A DNA stretch of 64,000 nucleotides from Chimonanthus salicifolius. Its lineage: Eukaryota; Streptophyta; Magnoliopsida; Laurales; Calycanthaceae. Under the pieces are notes generated by a model. That model was not told the DNA's origin, ran no database searches, and worked only from the letters and a program-made list of their open reading frames with translations. Location: the NCBI GenBank assembly GCA_013350335.1, contig CM023539.1, forward strand, positions 45,432,631 through 45,496,630, read 5' to 3'. Positions within the stretch are counted from its first letter, which is position 1; each line of letters begins with the position of its first letter. The translations under genes and the position numbers were made by a program. Of this stretch, positions 1-13,200 are shown in pieces.

Positions 1-232
1 TAAGGGTATCCCTCGGCTGTGACGAAAACACATTTGGAAGTGTCAAAAGACCTTAAAGTCTTAAAGTATTTTTATCAGGTTATCGTAATTAGTCTGGATA
101 TTCAATTTGAGAAATTTTGGAAATACACAGTGGTTAAAAAATAACTTTAAAGTTTTAAAGGAGATTTTATTATTTAACTAATGCACTATGCATTACTGTA
201 GCATCGGCAACATAGACTATTATTTTTTAAGT
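1..232. repeat. Truncated half of a foldback repeat
   Basis: The opening sequence (ggtatccctcggctgtg, cttaaagtatttttatcagg, ggagattttattatttaac) is the left arm and loop of the inverted-repeat element found complete at about 45.3-45.7 and 47.4-47.7 kb. The right arm stops after ttattttttaag near 230. Confidence 0.8.
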
Positions 233-558
233 CTTGAAATCCATGAGCCATTGAAATTGCTTTCCAATCTCTCTCCCTAGGAATTCACTTTCCACTAGAA
301 TTGTGAAAAATGACCATGTTGCATAATTCATTTTCCATGGAAAAGGTTAGTATGGAGCAATGGAAAATAATTTTAATGCAAAACTCATTTTCATTTCGGC
401 AAACAATGTTGTGCACAAACATGTCCTTAATGTCTGATTCTATTTATGATATTGTTTTTTCTCTTTTTCCCTTTCTTCTGATCTTGTCTAATAAATTGTA
501 GTTATAAATATTGAATTTTTTATCGTCCACCATGCATAATTTTCCATGATTCCAATAG

Positions 559-1110
559 AGATACCAAAAAATGTGTATGTTATAATCTTTTGTCCATGTA
601 TAGTACCTCTAGGTAAGCACCAATCCCAAAATAACCTGCCAACGGTGTATGCAACAGCCATAGCCATAGCAATGGTATTCCTTAAGGTTTGTCAGCCTTT
701 TATTCGCAAGAAATTGAAACTGAAATAGGAAGACCACTGGGTTGAATCTACAGACTTGGCAAAAGTCAGCACTTCAACAGAAAAAAAAAAAAGCAGCAGA
801 CACAGGCACATGTATATATTTAAGTTTAGAAACCTATATAACCAAGAACTACAAATATGAAATTACCCTAATTTTAAAACTTATCTAGTTGACCATAATT
901 CCTTACGATAAGAGTATTTATGTATTCTTTTAACAATCTTATTCTAAAATTACATTATTTGCTGATCTAGTTGAGTTGAACCATTTACCCATATTGTTTA
1001 GTTTTATGAACTTTAGCTACTACTTTGTAAGAACATATTCCCCTTCAGTCTCAACTGAACCCAATCAAGTTGAATCCATTTGGCCAAGGTGCATTCTACT
1101 GATTTTGAAG
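559..1110 (+). CDS. Two possible upstream exons of the same gene
   Basis: Segments 559-612 (donor CTCTAG/gtaagc) and 1049-1110 (acceptor ccccttcag, donor TTTGAAG/gtatgt) carry good splice consensus. They can be joined without a stop to the exon at 2138, giving NVYVIIFCPCIVPLV, then STEPNQVESIWPR, then ILLILK-DSKF. Short exons are often open by chance and I know no homologue, so this is a model only. A transcript read across 612/1049 or 1110/2138 would settle it. Confidence 0.25.
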
Positions 1111-1482
1111 GTATGTTCATGCATTTTTGGGAACGGTAATGTGACTAGTCTAACATTATGTTGGTTAGTGAAGGAAGAATCGCAAACTAATTGAATATAA
1201 ATATCGGCCTTGGTTTTGTTATCCTTTATAGGGCCGCCTCCTACTTTGGTTTCTAGGTGGCAACTATGATTAAAATAGAACATTTAGGTTATCTGAGATA
1301 GGGCAATCTGGCACCTCAGGGATTCTCTATTACAAACTACTTGATCAATTAACTTTTTGAACATGTTTCTATTTACAAGCCTAATGGAAAACAAATTCCT
1401 AGAAACCATGCCAATTAGATAATCTGGTGATTGGTTAGTGTAGTGTCATCAGCAAAGACATCCAAGTCACTTTTACTTTTGC

Positions 1483-1692
1483 AGTAACACAAGATGATGT
1501 TTTTATATGACTAAGAACCCAAAGACCCCACCTCTCCTTGAGTACGAGGGTGTTGGGTAAATTCCTGATGCACGCAACCGCCACAAGCCACGTGCATCAG
1601 GTTACTTCAGGACTTGAACCTGGGATACCTGGTTCATGAGCCAACGTGCCTGCCAGTTGACTTATCCCATGCAAGGTAGTAACACAAGAGAT
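1483..1692 (-). mobile_element. tRNA-derived SINE with target-site duplication
   Basis: On the minus strand there is a box-A-like region (taagtcaactggcaggc) and a box B (ggttcaagtcc) near the 5' end, as in plant tRNA-derived SINEs. The element (about 1497-1677) is flanked by AGTAACACAAGATG at 1483 and AGTAACACAAGAGATG at 1678, a convincing target-site duplication. It lies inside the putative gene entering from the left. Confidence 0.75.
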
Positions 1693-2137
1693 GTTCGTTG
1701 ATTAACTTGAGTATATCTGCATGCTTGTCCTCTCCAAACCGACCATTCTGTGAAAAAGGAAAGGAATGGTAACAGGGCAATCCTATTGTAAATCAAATTT
1801 CTGCCAAATAAGCCCTTTCATCATCATAATCACCATATGCCGTTTATTCCTTCAATCTGGGGTTGGCCTTTTTATATTTGGCCAAATAAGCCTTTTTTAT
1901 CCTTAAAATGTGCTAAAAAATTATATATTGGATTTATCTCAGGTGTGTATTGTTATTCTCTATATTTGGAGCAGGAATTAGAGATTATTATCTTTTCTAC
2001 ATGAATATCAGTGCATTGAGAACATTTGCAGTATAGAAAATGTACTAAATACTATAAATTACATTTTAAAGGGTGTTCTCCTTTAATCTATACCTTCTGC
2101 TCAAGTTCTAAGATGATCTAATTGCAATCCAGTGCAG

Positions 2138-4984
2138 GACAGCAAATTTGTTAGGGAATCTGCTAGATCCTCCAATCAAGCCACTACATTTGGACAGGCT
2201 TTCAATAGAGTTTCAACCAGTACGGCAAAAGGTACGCCTCCTGTGCTTTTGCCATTTCTATTGCATCTTTTCTGTTTGGTCCTTTATCTTATACAATGAA
2301 GGAAAGATCTTGTGGACATTCTTAATGTCATATGGAATACCAACAATCCTGGAAGGTCTGTTTGATTGGAAGGGTCTCTATGGAGGCCTGAGGCCTTCAC
2401 CTACTAGCTGGTTTAGATGATCCTCAGTTCCTAATCATCTATCAATTGTTTCAATGGACAATTAATCTAAAGTTGCAGTACTATTTGGAGTCTCTTAATG
2501 GAAAACTTGAATCTATGGAACATTACAAGTGGATCCACAGGTTCAAGCGGCCCATTTCTATCTAATAATCATTGGGAATAAAATTGGGAACAACTGCCCA
2601 TTGGAAAGGGATTCTAAATATAATATATGAGCAGTAAATCATTCCTCATGAAATAAAATCTGAAAGACATTGTTTCTTCTTTTAAACTTGTAGTTGTGTT
2701 CCCTAGTCAACCAATAATTATCATTTTCACATAATTTCTTTAAAGAAACATTGAAGCTTCTGGGTAGTTTTCAGCTGACGTTCTTATTCAATTTAACACA
2801 TGCATCAAGGAAGAACAGTTAAAAAGCTTTAAATTATGAAAGTCAGTACTTTTGCTGTTGCAATACTGAAAGGATGAAGTTGTAACAGTACCAATTGATG
2901 GTTGACAAGAAATATTGTAGATTCAAGGGCAGATGACATGTATGATGAGAAAGAAACAGAAAAATCTAACAGCAGAATGGTGAATTGTTGTTAATCTCCT
3001 TCAGGACTTCTTGCTAGAAAGGCTCAAATGTATGGAAATAAAAATGATGTATGAAAGAATATTTCGAACATAACTCCTATCCAAGATTTAATCCTAAACA
3101 TCAATCTATTATCACTTCTATCCAAGAATGCTAAAATGTCCGACTTCTCGATCTATTTTAAGTGATGAAAATAACTAGCATGCTTGCATAAAAGAAATGG
3201 CTGTGAAAAGAAGTTTGTGCAAAGTGGTGTAATCCCTTAATGGTAACCTACTGCTACTGGTGCAAGTTTATAGTTCTGTCTTACTCAAGTGTGGATTCCA
3301 TTTAACTTTTTTTTGGACCCTGGTGGTCAGTTCTTCGTCTTTTTTAACATCAGTCACCCCCAGCCGTAGAGGAATTTAACCTGAAGTTTGAAAACAATGA
3401 AGTTTATAGAAAGTAGTGAAGTTGTATTAGTTTACAGAAATTATTTTGAAAATTCTAAAGACTGAAGTTTTCCTGTACATATGCTTAAATTCTCTAAATA
3501 TATTCAGCCCTATCAAGATGGTGATTTGGTATTTTTTGTACCCGTGAATGATCCAAGTTATTCACCTTGTTAGGCATCTGATTATGAGCATCACGTAATC
3601 CCACATTGTGATAAATTCTGATGTTTGTACACATCTACTGAGCGGAATGGAGGGCTATCATTGAATTTTGCAAATAGTATCAATGTAGGGTGTACAGAGT
3701 GGAGACAAGCTAATGAAACACTGTGCATCGACATGGTGCCACTTCAATTAGAAGGTTTTTTTTTTTTTCTTTTCTCTTTTAGAAGATGACAGCTAGACCT
3801 GCATCGTGCTAGAAGTACTGCATGCATTTAGGCCCAGGTTGTCTTCGGTAGATCATGAAATGAACCACCTTTCTGGTAGCTTCTGGACCTCATGGATAAA
3901 AAGCCCTTATATCCTCTCATTGGTATCAAATAACTTACGCCTAGGGGTGAAACTCGGGTCGGGTTTTGGTCCAAACCCGCATGACCCGACCCGAAAATCA
4001 TGCGGGTCGGGTTATGAAAGTCGGGTTAGTGGGTTGGGTTGGGTTGAGAAGTCAGAAACCTGCATTGAATTTGGGTCGGATTGGGTTTGAGAGATTTTTA
4101 AGTTAATCCAACACGACCTGTTAAAAAGTAAACTAAAGTAGGTTCAAAATGTGGGTCGGTTTCGGGTTGAGTCGGATTATAATTCGGGTCGAGTCGAAGA
4201 CGTCCGGGTCGGGTTGGGTTCCATATATTAGTAACTCGAGCCGTGTTGGGTTTTAAAAAATCCGACCCAGCCCGGCCCAATTTCAACCCTACTTACGCCT
4301 TTCATTCAACAATCAGAGGAAGGTCATTTGTTTCTACTTACCTGTAAGTTTAGATGTTTTTTCTACCATTCTGTCTTCAGATGTTTCTTTTCTCTTCTAA
4401 ACCTGATCTAAATCTAAGATGTTCTGCCTGTGGTTATCATCCTTCTGATTGTTTTGGTTTCTGTAACCTTGGTTTTGTGCACTAGTGTGGATTTAGTTGC
4501 TAATGCACACTAACTGCTGGAGGTTTCTTTCTTTTTTTTTAAAAAAAAATGGTTTTTCTCTGGAAAACAGCAACTTTTTGGTTGCACTGTGGCAATGTGA
4601 GGGGTATTGAGTTGGTTTCTGTGTTTAGATATGCATATTGATACTTGGAATCTTGTGCCTCATCCTCTAGTTACATCATACCATAGAGACCGAGTTGATT
4701 TCTTTTGTGAAGCTTAAGTATGGTGGTGGTAATGTTGGCGGTACAAAGCTTGCTTTGTCTCTAGGGCTGTCCATGGACTCAAACCCTGCTAGAGCCTGCC
4801 TGAACCAGTGTAAATTAACAGGCTTGAATATGTGCATTTGACCGACGAGCTGGGCTCATTCTCATTTTTTGAGCCCATTTAATAAACACGCTAGCTAGGG
4901 TCATTAGGTAAAGTCCATGAAAGCCCACCAGTCCTTTTTGTTTGTTTAGCGAGCTATATATTTATATTATACTTAAATGTACAA

Positions 4985-5037
<53 letters not shown>

Positions 5038-5984
5038 TTGTATTATTAGACCCTATACACAATGTAATCTCCTTAACTCAAAAACAAAATCATCCCATTG
5101 ATTTTAAAATTAGACCTTAAATTATGTGTTAGACTCACTTTGCCCAAATTTGTTGATCTACAAATAGGCTCCAACCAGTGGGCTCAAGCTTTTCATCTGC
5201 CCAAACAGGAGGGCTTGGGCTTTAGCCTAAGATAGTCTGTTAGCCTGTGGGCAGAGTTGGGCATTGAAAATACAAGAGAGTACGGGCTTGAGTAAAGGGA
5301 AGCCCAGCCCAAACTCAGCCCGTGAACAATGTTTCTACTGGAAATTCACAATCAGGAATATAGGATAGAGTGACAGACCATGAAGAAGTGTTTCTGCTGA
5401 GACTACCTTTCATTGAATAATTGCCTCATTGACTATTTCTCAGTAGACTATCTTTTTTAGATGAATGTAAAAAATGCCAATAATGGGGATAAAGGAAAGG
5501 GTGTAGCGGTAACTTTTGTAACACCCCAGTCCACCCAGCACAATATTGTTTGCTTTGGGCCCGCACCCAAGCCCGTACGGCTTTGTTTATGGTGAGACAA
5601 CCAACTGTTGCTCTCAAAAAGCCTTGTGCTTGATGGAGGAGAGCTCCACAATTATAAATCAATGAAGGAAACACGCCCCAACCAATGTGGGACTTTGAGA
5701 AAACACGCCCAGCGCTGCCAACATGGAGACTGGCGATTTTCTCTCCTCTTGTGGGACGCCTGGTCTTTCAGCTGGGTCCCCCCTCTGGGGCGGGGTACTA
5801 CAGCGTTAGCCCCATAAAGGAAAGGGCGTAAAAATGCATGATGGTACTTCTTCCTTATTCCCATGTAACAATCATGGGTTAGAGGGGCATCACATTCTTT
5901 CTGTGATACTTGATGATGGTTGCAGGAAAATCATCTTCTGCAACTGTTGTGGACATCGAAGCTGAAGTGAAGGACGTCGACTAA
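2138..5984 (+). CDS. 3' part of an unidentified multi-exon gene (last two coding exons)
   Basis: Two coding exons, 2138-2231 and 5926-5984, are joined by a phase-1 intron of 3694 bp with AG acceptors and GT donors (AAAG/gtacgc; ttgcag/GAAA). The spliced frame reads DSKFVRESARSSNQATTF, GQAFNRVSTSTAKGKSSSA, TVVDIEAEVKDVD and a TAA at 5982-5984. The Ser/Thr-rich stretch followed by an acidic end looks like a disordered C-terminal tail. I do not recognise the family. A second frame is also open across the junction but gives a less natural ending. The 5' part lies upstream, probably outside the window. The intron is loaded with MITEs and a solo-LTR-like insertion. The 3' UTR probably runs to about 6.4 kb. 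Confidence 0.5.
3934..4299. mobile_element. hAT-like MITE of the GGGTCGGG type
   Basis: The element 3942-4291 starts TAGGGGTGAAACTCGGGTC and ends CCCGGCCCAATTTCAACCC-TA, which are imperfect terminal inverted repeats. It is flanked on both sides by the perfect 8-bp duplication CTTACGCC (3934-3941 and 4292-4299), the hallmark of hAT elements. The inside is rich in GGGTCGGGTT and its complement. It has no coding capacity. It sits in the last intron of the + strand gene. Confidence 0.85.
4764..5334. mobile_element. Probable hAT-like MITE (GGGCTGTCCATGG type) with an AT microsatellite
   Basis: The ends TAGGGCTGTCCATGGACTC and CAGCCCGTGAACAATG resemble the inverted termini of the plant MITEs that read 'agggctgtccatgggcc'. 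Internal inverted GGGCTTGAG / AGCCC motifs support this. The target duplication is only partial (TTTGTCTC versus TTTCTACT). A TA repeat of about 45 bp lies at 4990-5035. Confidence 0.5.
5490..5830 (-). mobile_element. Solo-LTR-like insertion flanked by a 17-bp direct repeat
   Basis: Segment 5517-5802 begins TGTAACACCCC and ends GGGGTACTACA, so it has TG...CA ends with an inverted TGTARTACCCC motif. It contains a 'cccacattggttgggg' block on the minus strand, like other small LTR elements of plants. The surrounding sequence ATAAAGGAAAGGGYGTA occurs on both sides (5490 and 5814). No internal retrotransposon region is present. Confidence 0.5.
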
Positions 5985-8468
5985 TCTCTGAACTTCTGTA
6001 ATACCTGGTGAGTAATATTTGAATCCTTGATACTGTCTTTATTCATATTATGGATTGTTCTCATTCATTAGAAATGTTTGTATTTCATTAAATTCCATGT
6101 TGTCTTTCAGTTTTATCATGTAATGGTATGGAGATTTAAGCTTGTCATGTTTCACAGATGTCAGCATGTAATTGGCCTCTAAGCTTCAATAGATCTCACG
6201 CAGGTCTGTCTGCGTAGAAAAGCAAGTCAGTGGAATACATTTATATTGGAGAAGTTGATTGAAGACTACAATTGTGCTTGTGGAAGTTAAGCAAGGTCTT
6301 CCATTTGGTTTGCAATATACAGAACAAAGATAGTGAAAGACCCTTCAACTTTTTGTATTAATTTCTCACATCCTACTGTATATTATCTTTTGATTTCTTG
6401 AGCCTGATCTATTTCTTGTAACCTCATTTTGTTCTTACTTTATTGAGTTTGGAATAGATTGTAATAATTAAATGAGATACAATCAAAGCTAAAATATCTT
6501 CTAAAAATGTCATGTATGCAACTTCCAAATTGATGGGTTTCATAGGTTTTTTTTTTTTTTTTCTCTGCTTTTGTTCTGTGATACAGATTATTTACTCTTA
6601 GTTCTGAGCAATCCATCAGTCCAACAGTATTCTAGTTGTTGGATTCCACCTTATTCTTGTTAAAAAAACTATGGGTTTGATTATTATTTTGTCGTGATAT
6701 CAGTGACTATTGAGACGTGGATGTGATTCATTCGTTTGATATCCAACCTTTCAATCTCTGACTTTTAGCCTAAAATTTCATTTTAACTTGTATGGAGAAG
6801 AAAGTCGATGACCAATGAAATTTTGGTACATTTTTCATTGCCACCGATTTTCCTTTGCTAAGTGTGAATATGAGACGTCAGTTCTCTGTCTCCGCAACAT
6901 GTATGGAATCCTAGGTATGTGCAGGTTAGGCCAATGGTTTGGATGTTGCAGCCGAGATAGTTGAAATACTCCAACATAGTATGGGAACTGGAATAGGTAC
7001 ATGTACATTCTGATTAGTTTTTCTATTGGCCTATGATTTAGATATTTATGAATGTATTGATGCCCTTTGTAACAAGTTTTTTTTTGTCTATCATAATAGT
7101 TGGTAATTATGAAGTGATATGTTCGAGCTTCCATGGTCTAAGTTGGTGTACATTAAGGGCTGTTGATATCACCCGTAGAAGTTTTATGCTGAATTTTCCA
7201 CGGTTTCTCACATCTAAATTAAAAAAAAAAAATCTAAATCTATTTATACTGTAGCAATTCTATACAAGCTATGCTGAGGACTGGTAGAAAATGCTTTTCT
7301 AAATTCTATCTATTTGTAGTCTACTTTTTGAATTTGACGTAGGTTATTTTTAGTATTCTTTTTGCAGCTGTAAAATAATAGATAATAAATCATTTCTATC
7401 GTTGTTACTTGCTGGTAAAAGAGCGTCAAGGCTATAAATGATTTGAAATAACCTTAGTTGAAACAATTCATAAACTCCAGAGAAGATGAAGGATAAGAAA
7501 AGGGGCAGTAGGAGTCAAGGACGTTGAAGAATGTGTCAAAACTCAAAAGGGACGGTTGGCCAAGTTTAAATTTAAGGTATAATGGAGACAGTATAGAAGT
7601 TGAATGGCCAAGATGCTTATAGATCACAACAAATTCATCAATGGCCTCGTTACTTTTATTAGCTGCTATTACGGCTTTCTTCTATTAGCCACAGCCATAG
7701 CGCTGAGCTCCAAGTCTCTGAGCCCCCCACCATCTCTTTCAATTTTGAATCAATTTATCACACAGATCACCATTCAGTTTCCTTCTTCTGCACTTCCTCT
7801 GCACTTCAGCATAAGGCCAACCAGTACAATTCTCAAAGCACTAGGATGTTCCCACTAAAAAAGGCCATTCCTCTATAGGAATGAGGTTGAGCAACAAGGA
7901 TCGCATGGGCTAAGAAAATGGGTAATGCAACAACAAAATGATCTACGGATTCTTTTATTGATGCCCAACATAAGATGCATAATCAGGTGCCAAAGTTCCA
8001 AACCTCACCCTTGCAAGGAAACGACTGAAACATATCTTAACGTTGCCCACAATGGCGATGAGGAGAGATGTCATCTGAGATACAAATTTCAGCCCGGAGA
8101 ATGCTTTAGGTTCTGGCAGAGACCAAAAAAAAATTGGTCCATATTCTGATAATTATTTCAGACCTGCTCTGATAAAAAAAATTAGAATTTGGCTGAAATT
8201 GGGAACTCCTATTCTATGTCAATGGCATGATTATGAAACCTGCTTACATTAAAACATAAGTTCGTTCAAAGAAAGTAAATGATTTTAAGCATTCAGAAGA
8301 TAAAACTCCCACTGGAGTGCTCATATCAGGAAGATTTGAAAGAGCATCTCAGCTATTTCCAAACATAATCCAAGAGTCACATGAACTACCCAAAACTGAA
8401 ATCTCAGAAAACACTTTTATTCTCTGGTGTGCCATGAATAGGATGTCCATCAAGCTGCATCTTCAAAC
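5985..8468. other. Intergenic interval between two convergent genes
   Basis: From the TAA at 5984 to the ESSS stop at 8469 the genes point towards each other. The first 400-500 bp probably hold the 3' UTR of the + strand gene. An AATAAA (in aataaaagtg, minus strand, about 8420) lies 50 bp after the ESSS stop and may be its poly(A) signal. The rest is AT-rich DNA with T-runs, and I find no convincing gene in it. Confidence 0.6.
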
Positions 8469-10149
8469 CTAGTGCGGTGCCTCGACAACTTTCTGAGAAG
8501 GAAAGGAAAAAAATTCCAGTAACTACTTGAAACAATGAATATTGCAGAAAAGGTAGCACGAAACTATTAACCTTCATTTCTTCACACTTAATGATCCAAG
8601 CAAAAAAGAGGGAAAAAAAGACCAGACTCATGAACATGAGCTCGGTTTGAAAGTACACAAAGTCCCTATTGGTTGATTGAATGCTCTTCTGGCCAAATCA
8701 ATGTTGGATGCCATTGCAGGACCCAAAGCACATCCTACTTCTATATCAGCCACAAAAGCAGAACACAATTTTTTAACCCAGGTCAGTTGAAAGAGCAAGT
8801 TACCGTTTTGAAAATATGATACATACACTTATATCTTGGACAGGAAAAGAACATAAAAAGGTCATAGTGTTTTTTTTTTTGGGTTACCCTCTTCCTACGA
8901 GAGGGAGAGGAGGGATTGGCAGGCTATCAATTAAGGGAAAAGAAATCAAGTACATACTAATGATTTACACATTACATTCGTAAAAATCCTAGATAAGTAA
9001 AATATTTAAAACATAATCAATTGAAAATGATACAAGGCCAAACCTTGTTGGTCCCACAGAGAACAACCAGCCAAATGCAATTATGAATACCAAACCCAAA
9101 AAGATGGAATACAGGGCTTTCACAATGATAACAATGATGACAATGATGATGAGTAAATAGAAAATCAGTTTAAACAGTGGCAATTAGTTTGGTACAACAG
9201 AATTGTGGGAACTAGCAGATTCAGCAAGCCTCCCTCAAATTTGACTGAGGCACTATGAGTGCTTAACACTGAATTTGGAGCTTGTTCATAGCGAAGCTAT
9301 CTTTTCAACAGTGTTATCCAGACATACTTTTGGGTGCCGAAACTGGTTACATGAATTCTGTAGGAAAACTAACAAATGACAATACATATTGATGCAGACT
9401 GTCATGTAAGATTGTTCACCGCACATTTGGATCCTCTATTTTGTTTAAAAAAATTTGGATCCTCTCTGTTGTTTGAAACAATTAGTCAGCTGCTTTAAGA
9501 TTTTTCACCAGGCGTCTGAATCCTCTACGGTGATTAGCACATCTGAATCCTCTGCTGACAACAATAGCAACTCCCCTCCACGACATGCCCATATAATTCT
9601 TCCTATGTTATCAGTTGATAGTTTATTTGAGAAGTTCCCGTTTTCCATTTAGACACAAAGAGAACCTAAAAAAAAGGACCTCGCCTATTTTCCAAAGAAG
9701 CTAACTCAGAGGGGAGGGTCAGGAAAGTTGACATGAAAGAAGCCCCATTTTCCGGGTGTCACTGCACATGCAAACGATGGAAAAAAGGGGTGCAAATATC
9801 ACCCAACACACGCAGTGAATAAAGTGTTGTGTCGGTGATGTTATCCCTCTTTTCCACTGAAAGTGGAAGAGGAGGGAAGATAGATTACCACTTCCTAAAG
9901 CAATAAATGTTACAATAGAAACTCCCTCAAGGTCTTCAATTTGGATGGAAATCAAGAATAGAAAGCCACAGGTTCAGTGTAAATCACTTGCACTTGTAGG
10001 TTTAGCTGGGATGGCTCAAGATTCTCTCGCCATACATCTATCCATCCATTCACCCAGTCAAGAATAGAAGGCTTTTGATGGGAATCACATACCCTTGTGG
10101 GTGTAGGTGAGATGGCTCAAGAGACTCTCTATCTATCTATCTATCTATC

Positions 10150-10202
<53 letters not shown>

Positions 10203-13200
10203 TAGATAGATCCTATCTCAAGGATCTAGAGTGGGGACTTAAGAAAGTGCCTCTTCCATATATGAGAGATTTAGAATTGAAATTCATATCAAGGGACTTG
10301 AGTTCTAAGACACCCAACTAGAGGATAGGGTGCTTTTTTTTTGGGAACTTGTAGTTTGCGTAAAAGGGTTGTCCACCTTGTACACATGAGGCAATTTCAT
10401 TTTATATATATGGTAGTAATTCTCTCACTCTTCTCTTCAACATAGTGGAAAGCCATCTTCTCTTTTGCTCATAGATATAGGCATCATCACCGCACCACGT
10501 TGAATTTGGTCTGACCTTGTGCCATGTAAGTGACATGAATTCTGCTCTATTTTTTTTCCATTAAAAAAAATTAAATTGCATGTTCTTGATGCCACAAAAA
10601 AAACAGCATGCAAAAATTCTTGTAACTGATTTAGGTGGTTGAAATATAGTCATTACTAGATCTAATAGATACATCTTTGGGTAAAAATAAAAATCAAATG
10701 GTGACAATAGTTGTATGGTGTCAAATTAAAGTTACACCAATCGTTGAAATGAAACCCAATTCTCACATAACTGCCATAAGCAGTTTATGTTCTTTCCATT
10801 TCTTGCACAAAACTCGACTCCATATAGTATATTAGGATTAGACTAGAGGTTTGCGGGTGGTTTCTTGGGGTAGAGATACCCATGTTATCCAAAAAATAAA
10901 CTCCATATGGTATATAGAATTCCAGCCTAAATCACATAAAACACATTAACTACAAAACTTTCACTAGCTTTCTCCACTTAGTTCATTTTGCACTAATCCT
11001 TCTTGTAGTATCCAAAGCAAGCACAATTTTGCTCTATGGCTGCATTCATGTAATTGGATCTAGACATGTCACCTGTGCTGCACCTACACGTGCATCAGGC
11101 CCACATGCAAGTGTAAACATGGTACAGGGTCCAACACAGCATGGGAACAGTGGACATCGCTCCCTTTGCATGGTTTCTGTTTCTTTAAGAAAAAAAAAAA
11201 TCAAGAGTAAAAAGAAAAAATTGAGAGAGATTAACAGAGATCGAAATCGAAAGAGCGACAGCTAGATTGAGAAAGAGAGAGAGAAGAATGGTGGTGAAAA
11301 CCGAGGGCGCAACGTGCTGATATGGCGGAAGCAAGACAAGACCATGACGAAAGCGGGAGTGAAGAACTTCTCAATGAGATGCTTCTCATCTCATATCTTA
11401 GGATTTTTAATAGGACAGTTTTACCCTTAGATATCATGTAAGTATAAAGATTGTTTTGACCTCATTTAGATTATTTTACCCTCAACTATTTATGTAAATT
11501 TTTCCCTTCAATATTAATTCTGCCTATAATTAAATGAGAAAAAACATAAAAATTTGAAAAGTAGACAGAGATGTTAATTGATTTATATAGTTCCTATATA
11601 AACAATGTTGTGTCCCCGAGTCCTCTTGCCCCTAAATATTCATTTTGCCTATATTTAAATGAGAAAAAACATAAAAAATTAAAAATACAGAGATTTTAGT
11701 TGATTTTATATAATTCCTATCTATACAATGTTGTGTTGTACCCATATCTCTTCCCATTGCCATGTGAGTATATAGGCAACATAGCGTGCCACACAAAGTA
11801 CTGGGTAACTCAATTCAACTTGGACGGCATCAACTTTTTACGGGTTGTGTGTCATCTTCTCTTCCCTCTACCTATCTAGGTCTTCCTATTTGTATCGGCT
11901 CTCCTGCCTACTCTCAATGGAAGCCCATTATTCACAAGTTTAGCAAGCATCTGACCGTGTGGAGAGGTAAGTATTTATCCTTTGTTGGCAAAATCACACA
12001 ACTTAAGTCGGTCCTATCAGCACTTCCTTTTAGCATATAGATGTGCCATCAAAGTTGTCTGCTCTTTGGAGAAAATTATGAGGAATTGTCCTTTGAGGTG
12101 ACTAGGAGGACAAGAGAAAAGACAACCTCGTGAATTGAGAGCAAGTTTACCTCCCGGTTGATGTTGGTCGGCTGGAGATCCGCCCTAGTAAGGATGCTAA
12201 TATTGCTCTTCTATCCAAGTGGCTTTGGAGGTTAGGTACCGAGGATGAGTCCCATGGAAGGTTAGTCTCATTTACAATTTTAGGTTGGGAAATGATGTAC
12301 GGGTCATCAATCCTTCCCCTCCCAAAGCATCAGGCATGTGGAGAGCCATTTAAACTTGTGTTGACAAATTTAAGGAAGGGATCAAGTTTTAAAGTGGAGC
12401 GAGGAAATATAATTAAGTTTTGGACAGAACACTAGTGCGACAGTTCCACTTTGGCCTCCCAGTTTTCCTCACTTTATTGCCCCTCTCAGTCGTTGTCAGG
12501 GATCATCTTAGATTTCTACTCAGTTAGCAATGATCAAATTGTTTGGGATCTTCTCCTTTGGCATAATCTAACAAATTAGAAATATATGAGTTTTGCGGAC
12601 CTCCTCCAGATCATTAGTTCCTATCAGATCTGAATCTCTTATAAGGACTACTTTGTATGGTGGCCCAACCCTACTCGTTATTCCTCTGTGACGTCGTTTT
12701 ACACTTGGAGTAATCAGATTACCACCCATTGCTGATGTTAACCCAGATATTTGGAATTTTAGAGCTTTGCATAGGGCCATTAGTTTCCTCCTGAGTGTTG
12801 GATTGAGGAAATTTCTTACAGAAGACAATTTGAGCAAAAAATGAAGATGGTTAGTGCTTGCCCTTTTTGTCTCCAAGCCTCAGAAGAGTCGCATTTCTCC
12901 TCATTATTGGCCTTTCTCCTCTACTATTTAGAATTTGGTTTTGGATCAATTTAGAGTTCAGTGGATTTCGCCTTCGTTTCTTGCTCAGTTATCTTATTCA
13001 TGGGACATGGCCTCCATTTCTCCCAAGTGTTCCTCTTTGTGGCACCTTGAATTTTTTTTTTTTTTGGCCACATCTTAGAGCCTCTGGTGGGAACATAATA
13101 CTAGGGTATTCAAGGATTTGGCAGAACGTAATCAGCCTCTTTCTAGACGTGTATTTGCCAAGGGTGCTTCATGGGCTTCTTATTTTGAAGATTCAGAATA

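Noticed and set aside
7604..7720. Signal-peptide-like MASLLLLAAITAFFY
   Set aside because: Stops after 15 codons, and the other frames do not continue a protein.
7925..8149. Possible minus-strand exon PKAFSGLKFVSQMTSLL...
   Set aside because: An acceptor-like AG and a donor-like GGTGAG exist, but no partner exons or family could be found, and it lies just past the 3' end of the ESSS gene.
9440..9660. Minus-strand ORF beginning MGMSWRGVAIVVSRGF
   Set aside because: Short, without a family. It lies in ESSS intron 3 beside duplicated ggatcctct words, so it is probably chance.
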